From: Anopheles merus
Taxonomy: Eukaryota > Arthropoda > Insecta > Diptera > Culicidae
Assembly (NCBI RefSeq): GCF_017562075.2
Contig: NC_054085.1
Coordinates: 34,163,039-34,227,038 of the forward strand
Length of the DNA stretch: 64,000 nucleotides
Direction of reading: 5' to 3'
The position numbers and the translations under genes are program-made. The notes below the pieces were generated by a model. That model saw only the letters and a program-made list of their open reading frames with translations, did not search any database and was not told the DNA's origin. This document shows, in pieces, positions 33,501 through 44,645 of this stretch (position 1 is the first letter of the stretch; the number at the start of each line of letters is the position of its first letter).

Positions 33501-35732
33501 TTCCTATGCAAAAAAAGGAGAAGCTCCTATGCTTTAATCACGGACACTGCTAGGGTAAATGTTTTAATTATTTACCCGCTTCTGTCGTGAATGAGCTAAT
33601 TAAGAAAGATGTTTTTTTTTCTTAATAAATTTGTCTGTGCAGTTGAACTCGATTTACAACAACAAAAATGGCGTAGAAAGGTAAAACAAAGTAAAGCAAC
33701 GTGAAAGTCAAGAAACTAATTGTCCTCGTTTGCTAAGCGCCTAAAGGTATGCTAAACGTAACAAATTTTCACCAGCCAGTAATACTTTAATGAAAGATAT
33801 CCCAAATGATTAATTAAATATAGAAAAAAGAACACTAAAAAATAAATGAATTCAACACATACGAGTTGATACTGATAAATATGTAAATATTAATTCAAAT
33901 TACCTTAGATACAAAAAAAAACCTACAACTTAACTAGAACCAAACGAAGAAAAGAGAAAACCACACTGTCCATAAAGAAGCATAACACATTTTACAAAAA
34001 TCAATACAACAAATTAAATATTCTCCCGATCACACACTTCATATCAGTCAAGTTCAGGGTCTTCAACAGGACTATTCCATCGACACACACACAGACACAC
34101 ATCTTGTGGCCTTCACCCTCTTTAGCTTTTTACAGCGACTGCAATAACCATGACAACGACGCAGTGACCACAACATTAAATTCACACCTTACCAATACAC
34201 CAGGATACCGTTGAAATTAGCAAAACAAAATATAAAAAATTAACTGCACAATATATCAAATTTGAAAATGGATTTGAGTTTCCAACAATCCCAATTGCAA
34301 CTCTAAAAGAATCAACAAAAAATCCGCTTTCCATTGACTGCATCAAACTGCAATCCTGTTGCAAAACATTGCACATGCCGAAATTTCACTTTCTTTCCTT
34401 CCTTTTTTTGTCTTCTTTCTCATTTCCCAGCCCACCCGTTGACCTAGAAAGGCTCGCATTCTTGCACATGTACTCGATTTCATAACAACCAATACAAAAC
34501 CGTTCAAACCTTCGGGCAGTGCCGCCGGAACGTTCCGAAATAAAGCTTCCAAAAATTCATCGTTACACTTCCCCCGGGGGAAGGGGGATGGAGGGTTCCA
34601 TCAGGAAGGCACGGGAAGGGGTCATAGAACCATGGTTTTATGCAGCTTTCGAAACGGGTATTAATAAATGTTAGGAAATACATGGGGAGGTTTGAGCCCA
34701 CCACTGAGCGCATGGAGGAACAGTGTGGGAAATAATTTAAAAACCTTTGACTTTATTTTATTAAACAAAGATGGATTAGCACCTTATTTGTTATATTTTA
34801 TTTAGCATGAAATAAAATTTATATAATATTTAAAAATTATTAAACAATAAATTTTTTATTTACATTCAATCAACTGTCGCAATTATACGTCACTCACTGT
34901 AAACTTCTACACTTTTCTAGCGCCAGTATTGCTTCGTGTCCTCTGCGCCCCCGTGACCCTAAACGTGCTGATAGTGGAATCGATCCTTGTGTTTTCATGC
35001 TGCCAGCCAAGTTGTGGTACTGCCACCCATACTCCCCCACCCACGAAGCAAACACCGTTGCTGTGTCGATAGCTACCGACACTACCGCCATGCCATCGGC
35101 AACATCCTTTAACCAACCCCCCCGAGCACACCACCGTTTTATGTTTCCCTTCAAACCCGAAAAGGCTCTATAGCTTCCGGTGCGCGTTCGGGAGGGGGTT
35201 CGATAAAGCAAAACACTACAACCCCTCCCGCGAGGGCTGAACACACAGGACCTCTTAAAACTCCACACTGGGCCACCACGCCACGTCAGTTGGTCGGTGG
35301 AACGCGTGAACAACAAACGTGTGTGTGCTGTGTTTCTCTTCGTGGCTTATTCGTTCGCCCCGCGGAAAGGATTAGTTCCGACCAGTTTAGCTGTTAAAGA
35401 GTTATTAAAGTTGAGTCGCGACAGTTTCGGAGCGACCCTTCGAAGGTACGGAAATAAATACGAGTGATGAAAGAAGTTGAAGAGGAAAAAAGCCGTGAGG
35501 AGGGAATTAATAAATCAAGATCGAGGTGTAAATAGTAACAAAGCGCTTTGAACTTGAGCTTGAAAACGAGCAGAATGTTTTGTGTTTTTGGTGGAAAAAA
35601 GGGCAACCTTATGCAAGCAGTTACAGTTTTAATTGAATCAAATAAAAAAAAATTGGATTAATACAAAACAGTTCGAGTGTAATTGCAGAGAAGAGAAGTG
35701 GCCAACAAGTAACGATCAAATTTTGTGAGAAG
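30588..35732. other. intergenic region upstream of twist
   Basis: AT-rich with no confident gene. CAGGTAG (a Zelda-type heptamer) occurs on the - strand at 31200-31206, about 0.85 kb upstream of the twist start; one copy is expected by chance in about 8 kb. Opposing ORFs at 32711-32974 (-) and 32860-33456 (+) overlap and match no family I know. Confidence 0.4.
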
Positions 35733-35739
35733 AAAAAAA
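35733..35739 (-). terminator. Pol III terminator of tRNA-Ser
   Basis: Seven T residues on the - strand, 12 bases after the tRNA 3' end. Confidence 0.8.
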
Positions 35740-35751
35740 CTATCTCTTCAT

Positions 35752-35833
35752 CGCAGCCGGTAGGATTCGAACCTACGCTCCCAGAGGGAATCTGATTTCG
35801 AGTCAGACGCCTTAACCACTCGGCCACGACTGC
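35752..35833 (-). tRNA. tRNA-Ser (anticodon CGA)
   Basis: An 82-nt gene on the - strand. The acceptor stem GCAGTCG pairs with CGGCTGC (one G-T), followed by discriminator G. The A box is TGGCCGAGTGG. The anticodon stem-loop CTGACTCGAAATCAG places CGA in the loop, reading UCG Ser codons. A long variable arm (class II) is present, and the B box is GGTTCGAATCC. No intron. Confidence 0.97.
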
Positions 35834-37461
35834 TTCGTGAAGGAGGCGGCGCTAAAAGCAGGTTTGCTCAATTACCACCAGCAAGCGGTGGTGCGTCAAC
35901 TAAAACGTTCCGACCGTGATTGCGCGACCGGTGTGTGCGTGAAAATGATTAATTTTTCACGACAGAGCGTGTAAATTGAATATTGGTACCGTCGGCATGC
36001 CAATAAATTGAATTAAGTCCGCATGGTTGCTATGAAAATAAATATTTTAATTATTCTAATACCAACAACAGTGTGTCACAGTGCAAAAGCAAAGCGCTGT
36101 TTATTTGTGAAACATGCACAAAATGATTTAAAAAACGAAATATTGACCCATAACTCGGCCCTATTTTATTTAAATTGGAGACTACACAAAAAAGATAGAT
36201 TTTGCTTTGTTGGAAGATATTTCTGAAACGAGTTTTAGTAGAGCTTAAGTTGCATTAACAACGATCACTTGTTCCTCTTAATAAAAGCAGCAAATACATC
36301 GTCTGTACGAGATAAAGGGATGAGGCAGACATGATTTGGAGAGGAATATTATGGCCTGCAGAGTTAGATGCTCTCCGATTATCCAAAAGGTCTCATCCAG
36401 GTCATCCAGGTATCATTCATTTTAGTTCATCTCAAACGCGAGAAAATCACTGGAACGGATTCATTATCGCGATCGTTCATCCTAATTAGTGCTTTCTTTT
36501 GTTCGATATTTTGTACATCGCATCGCATATACTACTTTAATCACTTTCGAATTTTAATCAAATGATGAAATGTGTTATATAAGAAAATGAGAAACATTTC
36601 TCAATAGGAAAATATATTGCAGTTCATGAGTTACTTGTTTCGTTTATTCAAACTGCCATACAAGCTCTTTAAGGCTCTATCTTTCTATTGTAAATTGTTA
36701 TTCGTTAAATAAACACACAAACTCCTATTCATGAGCCTCAATGCTATCCATCCTTCACGACAAACAAAACACAAACAACCCTGTGTGTTGATTTATTCGT
36801 CACTCTAGACAACCATATGATATTGTTGGAATGCGTGCGTGTGCCCTTGCAATTGTAATAATTTTGCCCTTTCAGCAACTGACATGGGCGCGAAAGCTTG
36901 CACACACGACGTCAGAACTCAAAGCAGTGCTTTTACTTTGGCGCAAGTGAGGAAGAATAAAACAACCTCAACATTCGTTGTTGGTTCGTTGCAATCGCTC
37001 ATCGCCTTTGCCCACTACTAGTCCCTGTGAGCTGGATGCCGTTCCGTTACACAGAAGCGTGCGAAGGATATTCAATCATCGACCACCGACAGCATGTTAC
37101 ACGTGGAGTGTGCACATTTATATCCCTGTCATGCAAGGTCGTTTTGCGTTTGGCGTACCTTTATTGTACACCACTTTAACACCAGCTATAAACTGCTCCA
37201 ACACGGCACGATAAACAACGAACCTCGAAAACCATGTAACCTTATGCAATCGAGCATGTAAAATCGATTTAAAGGGCCACGTGCGTTTGTTTACGTGACT
37301 TTTATAAAGACCCTATGAAATGAGGTTTATAATTTTTAAACTGAATAGTTTGTTATCTTCTCCCACAACAGGGTAAAATGGCAACACTATAGTCTGCTTC
37401 TACTCCTACGCCTTACAACAATTCGTTCAAAATAACGTTCTACACCCTGCTACCCTCCACG
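35834..37461. other. intergenic and predicted FAIM leader
   Basis: No gene recognised between the tRNA and FAIM. The last 100 bp contain a tiny upstream ORF, listed separately. Confidence 0.5.
37378..37392 (+). other. four-codon upstream ORF in the FAIM leader
   Basis: ATG GCA ACA CTA TAG in a good context (AAAATGG), in the same frame as FAIM and separated from its ATG by 69 nt that are otherwise open. It may dampen translation, or the stretch may be partly intronic (an AG lies at about 37369-37370). Confidence 0.4.
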
Positions 37462-37864
37462 ATGCTAAACAATGCCGACATCCTGTCGAACATTCCACCG
37501 CTCGGTGGTAAGGAGGGGGCGGCCGGCCCGCACCGCGAGGTGGTGGCCCGGTGGCGCGTCCCCATGTACGGCAAGGTGTACGAGATCGAGTTCGAGCACG
37601 GTACGGCCAGCGGCAAGCGGGTGCTGTGGATCGACAAGCAGGAAGTGTTCCGGCGCGACTGGATGTTCAAGCTGGTCGGCGAGGACATGTTCAAGCTGGA
37701 GGACAAGCGGTGCATCATACGGGTCGACCCGATGCCGGGATTCCGGTACAGCTACTCCCTGTTCGTGGACGGCAAATCGTACGAGCAGTTCACGGAGAGC
37801 CAAGCGAAAGCGCTCAAAACGTGGGAAGCGAAGCTGGGCGATAACTTCTACCGGATTGTGCTTG
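37462..37864 (+). CDS. FAIM: FAIM exon 1
   Basis: Ends FYRIVL plus one base; donor GTGGGT, a weaker but acceptable site. Confidence 0.93.
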
Positions 37865-38261
37865 GTGGGTTGGAGGCATTGAATGTTCTCCTACAACGAA
37901 ATGCAAACAATAATAGAAATGCATGAATTGATGGGATTGTTTTTTGTTTCTTTTTTTTTTTTTTGGTAGAAAAAAATACACTCAACATCTACGTGAACGG
38001 GAAGCTTATCGAAGAGAACGTACGTACACCACTTTGTTGTTACGGGGCGTTCTTTCTATGTTCTATACCATTTGTTTGAACCGTTTGCTTCCGCAGGGAG
38101 AATTCGTTGACGGCGGAACTGACACAACGTTCCTGGAGGATGGCAACACGTTCGTGCTGAGTGCGCGAACCAGCGGCAACAAGCGGGAAGGCATCGTTCA
38201 CCGACTGACAGTGAACGGTGCCGAAGTGTTCGATGCTGGTGGGACGACTACGGTACCGTAA
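37462..38261 (+). CDS. FAIM: Fas apoptotic inhibitory molecule 1 (FAIM), three exons
   Basis: Exons 37462-37864, 37970-38019 and 38097-38261 join with consistent phases to 205 residues. Family role: a small cytosolic beta-sandwich protein that in vertebrates protects against Fas-induced death and protein aggregation; its insect role is less clear. Diagnostic stretches are VYEIEFEHGTASGKRVLWID, WMFKLVGEDMFKL, NFYRIVLEKNTLNIYVNGK, GEFVDGGTDTTF and KREGIVHRL. The family is about 180-200 residues, so length is normal, with roughly 25 extra N-terminal residues rich in Gly, Asn and Pro. The start is the first ATG after an in-frame stop (37390). Start context is unremarkable. Exon 1 is very GC-rich, producing several long shadow frames. 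Confidence 0.95.
37970..38019 (+). CDS. FAIM: FAIM exon 2
   Basis: A 50-nt exon after a long T tract and TAG. Encodes EKNTLNIYVNGKLIEEN; donor GTACGT. Too short for ordinary ORF detection. Confidence 0.92.
38097..38261 (+). CDS. FAIM: FAIM exon 3
   Basis: Encodes GEFVDGGTDTTF to the stop TAA 38259-38261. Acceptor CTTCCGCAG. Confidence 0.93.
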   Translation, partial: GEFVDGGTDTTFLEDGNTFVLSARTSGNKREGIVHRLTVNGAEVFDAGGTTTVP

Positions 38262-38828
38262 GCGGTAGCCGAACAAAGCAGGCGAGAGCTTTCGGACGTT
38301 TTCACAACCATCGATCGATCGCGCTGCCCCCGGCATAGAAGATTGATTTTATAATTTTTTATTTGAAATAGTTTCAATTTCAGCGATCCTTGTGTTTGTT
38401 GCTGTTCTTTTGTTTTGTTTTGTTTTTTTTTTGTTCTTTTAAGTTTAATTTTTATTCCCTCGATACTGCCTGTTTCTCCGCTCCTGTGTTATTAGTGTGT
38501 GTGTTTCAGTTATAAGTTAATCGTATTTTTTGGGCTAAACAGGGTATGTTTTAATGAAAGAAAAACAAACACACACAATCTCATTCAGGGGAAGTTGAGA
38601 TAAGAACGGGAAAAAAGAAGATGGTTTGGATCAAAGATGGTTGGATAAAAAGAAATACAGAAAAAAACACAAAAATTGCTGCTATAAAAAAAAGAAACAC
38701 ACAGTAAACTATTTACCCTAAGTGCGCAAAAAGCAAAAATACTATTAAATACATCATGTATGTCGGATACTGAATCGGTTGTGTAGCTTTTTATATGTAA
38801 TATAATATGTATGCATATCGTTGCTAGT

Positions 38829-38834
38829 AATAAA
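38829..38834 (+). terminator. FAIM: candidate polyadenylation signal of FAIM
   Basis: AATAAA 570 bp after the stop codon in AT-rich sequence. Confidence 0.4.
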
Positions 38835-41800
38835 AGTAACTTATTATAAACTAAACTTTGAAGAAGAACAAGACAAAAAATGCTGCTGCATGAGAATGGT
38901 AATGTAACGTACACGTTGAAAGAACGGAGCTAACCCCGACAGGAAATCATTTGTTAAATATGTAAGAAAAGTACAAACGTAAGTACCTATTCTGGAACGG
39001 AAAGTTAAAAAATAGAACCAAATAAGTAACGAATGCAAATCAAAAACCCATTCTTACTACACATTTCACATCGATAGGTCTCTCTCTCTCTCTGCTCGAT
39101 GATTCCGTTATACTCTACACAAGAAAGGTGTGGTGTCTCGCTTTCTCTACCCTGCTCTCGCTTGTGATCGGTTCATCTGGCGCTATCCTTTAGTTTTCGT
39201 TTCTATTAGGCAGAAAAAACATATTCTTTTACACAGATTTTGAGAAAAACAATGTCGATTCAAAAATCGTACGTATTATCACCAACAACAATCATATCAA
39301 AATACTGCAAACCTTCGTCTCAGTTTGGTTGCGTTGCAGCAAAACGTTGCTCTCCTTTGGAGGGGGGAGGAGGGCCGTTTTTAAAACAAGTCACGATAAA
39401 TATTCAGGCTCTGTCAGCTCTTTGTTACGAACACGAAATAGGGAATACAGTCAATAGGATTTTTAATAACAATTCGATTTGAAGGACGTAACCGATACAC
39501 CGATTTGCTGCTTTTTTATCTAATTCGAGTTCGCTGTTTTTTTAAATGCAAAACAAATAACAAACGGGGAAATATACTCACAACACTCATTCAAAACAAT
39601 CCGGATGGAAGGGTGGAACAAACGCTGCTGCAAAGTGCCAAACAGCTCTTCAAGAGAATTACTTTTGCTTTCTGCCTATCTCCTCCACATACTATAATAT
39701 ATCCTTATATCAGTGAGTTTTGCATTTTTTTCTTTTAAATGTTTTTTTGCCTTTCCCTATTTTTTTTTCTCTTCTGTTTTGTTTGCAGTGCGCTTTTTTC
39801 TACTACGAATTTTGGATTTTTGTTTGTTTGTTGCATTTTATATCTGTGTAATTTTTGCTATCATATACTGCCATCATACAGGGAACTCATGTACAAAAAA
39901 CGGGCACAACTACTACATACGACGAACGCTGCTGGCTGCTTCACCCGCCAACACGCCAGTACCATACCGGAATAGGAACGGGCTGTTTCGTTTCCCTCCC
40001 CTCTTTTACATTCTTCTTCAGCAGTTCGTGTGAATCTGATCATTAGTCTGCAGCCTGCACTATTACATGCTTTCAACGCATTTTCTTTTAATTTTTGTCT
40101 AAAATTTTTAAAATTTTCTTCTTTCCTTTCCTTAATGCATTTTACCTTTTCGAAGGATAATTAGTAGTTAGCTGCACCTCTACGCACGCCGCTGTTAGCC
40201 GATGTTATGTTTTTTTTCCATTCTACACAGTGTGTGTGTGTGTCCTTCTTTCTCTCATTCTTCTTAGCGCCCTTTTAGTTATAGTAATTCTTAATAGTAA
40301 ATTTGTTACCTAAACACCCCCGTTTCTAGCTTGTGGCTTCACTTCAGCTTCTACACCTCACGGATAACACCATTCTCGCTGAGTAGTGCGCTTGTTAGCT
40401 GTGCTTTGAATCAATTTTGATTTTTCAACCCATTTTCTTTATGCCCTCATAAGCATCATCTGTTCACCTTTATCACACCTTTGTTTTCTTGTTTTCTTCT
40501 TCTCTTTAATCAACATTAACCGCACATTAACGATCAATTGCTGGAGCCGTGGTGTGTGTATATGTATGTGTGTTTGTTTGTTTGTTTGTTTGTTTGTTTG
40601 TATTTCGTCTGTGTGTTTGGTTACCATTCTACTACTTTTGTTAACGATACTGTGCAATTGTGTATAACTTTTGTTATGTTTTTTTGTTTTTTTTTTTTAT
40701 CATTTGTAACATGCTTCTGATTTGTTATTTTAACTATTCTTGTTTATAATACGTGGTTAATGCTCGTTCGCAGTAGTCATGCACTTTCTCCGCGAAAAAC
40801 AAAACCGAACACGAATCGCATTTGCATCGGAGAAAGAGAGTGAGAGGAAGAATTGGAAACAAAACGCTTCCACGTGCAGGCGTTGCCAACACGCGCTACT
40901 AATATTCGCAAACTTGGCGCAAGGAGTAGCGGAATCATTAAATTGTTTGTTTGTTTGTTTGTTTTTCTCCATTCCATCATCGTTTATCGCAAAACCGCCT
41001 ATAATTCTACATAGCAATTGTGATTTTATTCGTTACATCTTCTTTTTGTTTGTTCTTTGTTTTTTTGCAATACAATGATGCACCAGGGCGACTGTTTGAT
41101 TTAGTATGGGGGGGTTCGTGTTTTGAATTTGAAACTCTCTTTTACGTTTGTATGATAAGTTCTTGTTAAATATGTTTAGTGTCCATAGTATGCTAGAGGT
41201 TGTAGTGTTTTGTTTCTGCTTTTCCTCTTCCATTCTGGCCTTGTGTTATTCTAGAACAAGGATTTTCTTTTTCTTTTTGTCACGGATCATGCATTCGTGT
41301 TCGTTTCATCACTGCTTGCGCTCCGTTGCCGTTGTAGTTTCACTTTTTTTTGTTACTCAAACTTCTTCCTATCTTTCTTTGCAGCGAAAACACTTCAATG
41401 TAGTACAAATACAAAATACAAAGCATAGATAATAAACGTTACAAAATGGGACTGTGGTATAGGTTAACGACATCGGTATGGTTGCAGAAATGGATATTAC
41501 AGAGAGAGAAATAGAGAGAAAGAGAGAGTGAGAAAAGGAAGGAAATGATACGCACTTCCTATAAGCGTCATCGAACCAGCGCGCTTGCGTTTGTGTTTTT
41601 GATCAGCAATCAGTTTTACTGCTACTATGTTTCATTATCTTATTCATTAGCTGTATTTCTTCAACTACTAATTTATGAATGGAATGTATTCTAGCTTCCC
41701 TTGCGCATCATGCACACATAGACACTTCTCTGACCACAAAAAACTGTACGCTATGAAAAAAAAAACAACCAATTCTATCTCTCATTTTGACCGCAAAACC

Positions 41801-41873
41801 AAATAATCCGGATCTATTTTTCATCTCCCGCGCAAAGTACTCAAAAATATAAGAACGCGATTTTAGCTAACTC
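38835..41873. other. convergent intergenic/3' UTR sequence between FAIM and aPKC
   Basis: T-rich on the + strand, with a (TTTG)n tract at about 40571-40601. No coding signal. Part may be aPKC 3' UTR if a distal terminal exon is used. Confidence 0.4.
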
Positions 41874-42197
41874 CTAAAAATCAAACACATCGCTGAAGTA
41901 ATTCCTGTTCTCGTGGTTAAGGTTGCGCAGTGATTCTGTCGGTTCAGTACAGTGTCACAGAGGGCTGCTGGATCGAGACGTTCTCCTCCCGGTAGTCGCT
42001 GTCATCACTGTGCCGTCCTTCTCACTCGGCTAAGAGTTTGCAGATTGGCTGCACGGAGAGGGCTACAACACTTGTGGCTAGTTCAATGGAAGGCAAAACA
42101 TGTGCTGCAGCAAACTCTTCGATGGTGGCGGAGGTAATTGAAGGATGCTTAGCTCATCCACAACGGAATCGTAATCGCTAGAATCGTCACCGTATAG
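41874..42197 (-). other. coding-like segment downstream of aPKC, possible alternative terminal exon
   Basis: After an acceptor (TTCTGCTTGCAG) the frame CTA TAC GGT stays open for 39 codons to TAG 42078-42080, reading LYGDDSSDYDSVVDELS and then a proline run. Phase 0 matches the aPKC donor at 48707, where both known C-tail exons also begin with Leu. Two more coding-like frames follow: SDDSDYREENVSIQQPS ending at 41944 and ESLRNLNHENRNYFSDVFDF ending at 41874. The latter is in the same frame as the first. It may be a distal aPKC exon, part of another gene, or a decayed exon. Confidence 0.35.
42078..42197 (-). CDS. candidate third aPKC terminal exon (39 codons)
   Basis: Open from the acceptor to TAG. 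If joined to the exon ending at 48708 it would replace the whole AGC C-tail, including the turn and hydrophobic motifs, with a short acidic and proline-rich tail. Confidence 0.25.
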   Translation of the reverse strand, partial: LYGDDSSDYDSVVDELSILQLPPPPSKSLLQHMFCLPLN

Positions 42198-44557
42198 CTG
42201 CAAGCAGAATGGAGCAGGATAAAAAGGAAAATCATATTAGATTCCGGGGGCTTTAAAGCAAGTTACGATTTCGATAAAAAGGAACAGAGAGATAACGCGA
42301 GAGATAGAGGAGCGAGAGAGATAGTGTACGCATATTGGGTGAGGATTTAAAGTTCTGTAACTTCCAAGGGGGCATATATTGATAGGTAATCTGGGGCGGT
42401 AGTAACTGTGATAACAGCAACGAAATAGAACGCGTAAATCAAAACAGCAGACAAGCTCTCCATTGTGACACGGAACATAATTAAACGTAACGTTAAAGTT
42501 TGCTAGAACGTGAACAGGTGCTTGCTGCAGTACATCCTAAGTAAAACACAATAAATAAAGGAAGGCGTTTGTTTTTGTTCAACATAAAATCAACGTTCAG
42601 GTGCAAAAGAGTAACACATTCACACGGCTGAGCAAATACATATGAGAAAATTAAATGAAAGCCAATTAAACTTTGCGATTAACCACTTTAATCATGTCTC
42701 AGCTTAGGCGTGAGAGGAGCAAGATGATGACATGCAACGATTAACAGTAACAATAAGTAGGAAAACACGTTCACAAAGTGCCAAGCAATGAGGGGTAGCT
42801 TTAACTGATGGTGTAAACCAATAGCCGAAAGCATAGATTTTAGTTCATACATTTCAATTTAAATAAGTCCATAATTTAATTTAAAGAATATCAGCTGAAA
42901 GCTACGCCTCACAAACGAAGCCATTGTCATAAGCCACAAACGAGCAAATGTCTGACATTGGTGGCGCGACCGGCATAGCTGAATGGTGTGGCCTAGGCGA
43001 TGACAAATGAGCATCATTCGCTTCTGTAGTGGAAACACTTACTTTGAACGTGTCGTGTGTGAGTGTGTGTGCATGTATCACTACTCGTCATTTACTATGC
43101 AAACTAATCCCATCTCTCGGTCAAACTGTTTCGATTAGATTGTTCGTTGTTGAGAGAGACGGTGTGGCGACAAAACGTAAAGGAAAAATCGTAAACATAT
43201 TATTATACAAAACGAACTTTTCAACACTTTCGAGTATATTAACCCCGGAGGGGCACATCGATAGAACCAATGATCATAATGTGTAATGCTATTCACGCTT
43301 AAACAAAAATGAACGATCGAAGATGAGAAAAACTATCTAGTAGTACAACAAACACAGTAAAACTCTCTGATGTCCTACCAACACGTGACACTAAAACAGT
43401 AATTTGAGTAATAAGTGAAGAGAGAGAGAGAGAGAGAGAGTGTGAGAGAGAGAGAGAGAGACAGAGAGAGAGAGAGAGACAGAGAAATAGAATCGGTTAT
43501 GAGATAGAGTCGAAGCGGTTGAACACACTGGTGGTGACACGAAAAAGTAGTTAGTGAAGTCAACACAATTTTTAAAACAACTTTAAAACTGCAAGCTAAA
43601 CGGTTTTGTATTGAAGCTACAGGGCATTCCATGGCTGAAACGTAAGCACTACTTACTCGTAGTAGCAGTAGTAGTAGTAGTACTAGTGGTGGTAGTAGTA
43701 GCTATCTTTATCAGTCAGTCAAACGGAAAGCTTCGAGATGTTTGGTTTTCTAATTTAAATTCATTGTTTTTTCTTCTAAGACTTAGAACCTTCTTCTAAT
43801 GTAACTAGTGTAGCACAATTTAACGCAAAATTGTATAGATGCTTTGAATTTTTTTTTCAGCTTTACGATTGTTGCTGGTTGGCTGGTGAGATTCCGCTTC
43901 AGCAGATTCCGTTCTGCGCTAGCTAGTGTACCGAAATGATTCTGATTTTCTCTGCACTCAAAACTACCGGAACATAAAGTTGGTGTTGGAAGGAGGGTTT
44001 GGAAGTGGTGAGGTGATGATGATAGTGGTTGAACGGTGGTTGGTGACGATGTAAGATGAAACAACACACCGGAGAGAAGTGAAGAGAAATAGAGAGAATG
44101 AAAAAAAGAAGAAGAGACAAACACGGAAAAAGTAAACGACACACAGCAGGGAATGGTGACACAACACAAGTGAAAGCCACCACAAACTTCATGTTGATTG
44201 ATTGCAGCATTTTTGTATGTAGCACGCTGCGGAGGACGCTTTGTACACTTAAACAAAAACCTATTTTTATACAAAAAGTGTGAGTGAGTGTTTGTTTGTA
44301 AAATAAAAGACTTTTTTCCTTCTCTCATTCAATCTCATTAATGACCTCACGGTGAAAAAGGATGTGTTTGTGCAATTATCGGTATGAACCGTATTGTGAC
44401 CGGATTGGCGTCTCTCTGGTGCACGGATGGTGTAAACTAAAACAGATCAATTGTTTTTGTGTGGTGGTGGATCATCAGGCATGTTACGAGCGCCGAGCTA
44501 GCCGGGCGCAACACATACCTGCATGTTGTACGGATGCAGCTCGCAGGATGCGTGATG
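42198..44557 (-). other. aPKC downstream region, no further gene seen
   Basis: Likely 3' UTR of the main aPKC transcript and/or intron leading to the distal candidate exon. Contains an impure (GA)n tract at 43417-43485 and (TAG)n near 43660-43700. Confidence 0.4.
43417..43485. repeat. (GA)n microsatellite, interrupted
   Basis: GA repeats broken by TGTG and AC interruptions. Confidence 0.9.
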
Positions 44558-44645
44558 TCAAACGCAGTCTTCCAACGACATCAGCAACGGGTTCACATAC
44601 TCGAATCCTTCGAACTCGGATTGATCGATCTTGTCGATGACGCGA
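44558..44645 (-). CDS. aPKC: aPKC common terminal exon
   Basis: Encodes RVIDKIDQSEFEGFEYVNPL to SLEDCV and TGA 44558-44560. Contains the acidic hydrophobic motif. Confidence 0.95.

Noticed and set aside
43783..44328. 181-codon - strand ORF
   Set aside because: Ser/Phe/His-rich, from a pyrimidine-rich strand, no domain; lies in the aPKC downstream region.
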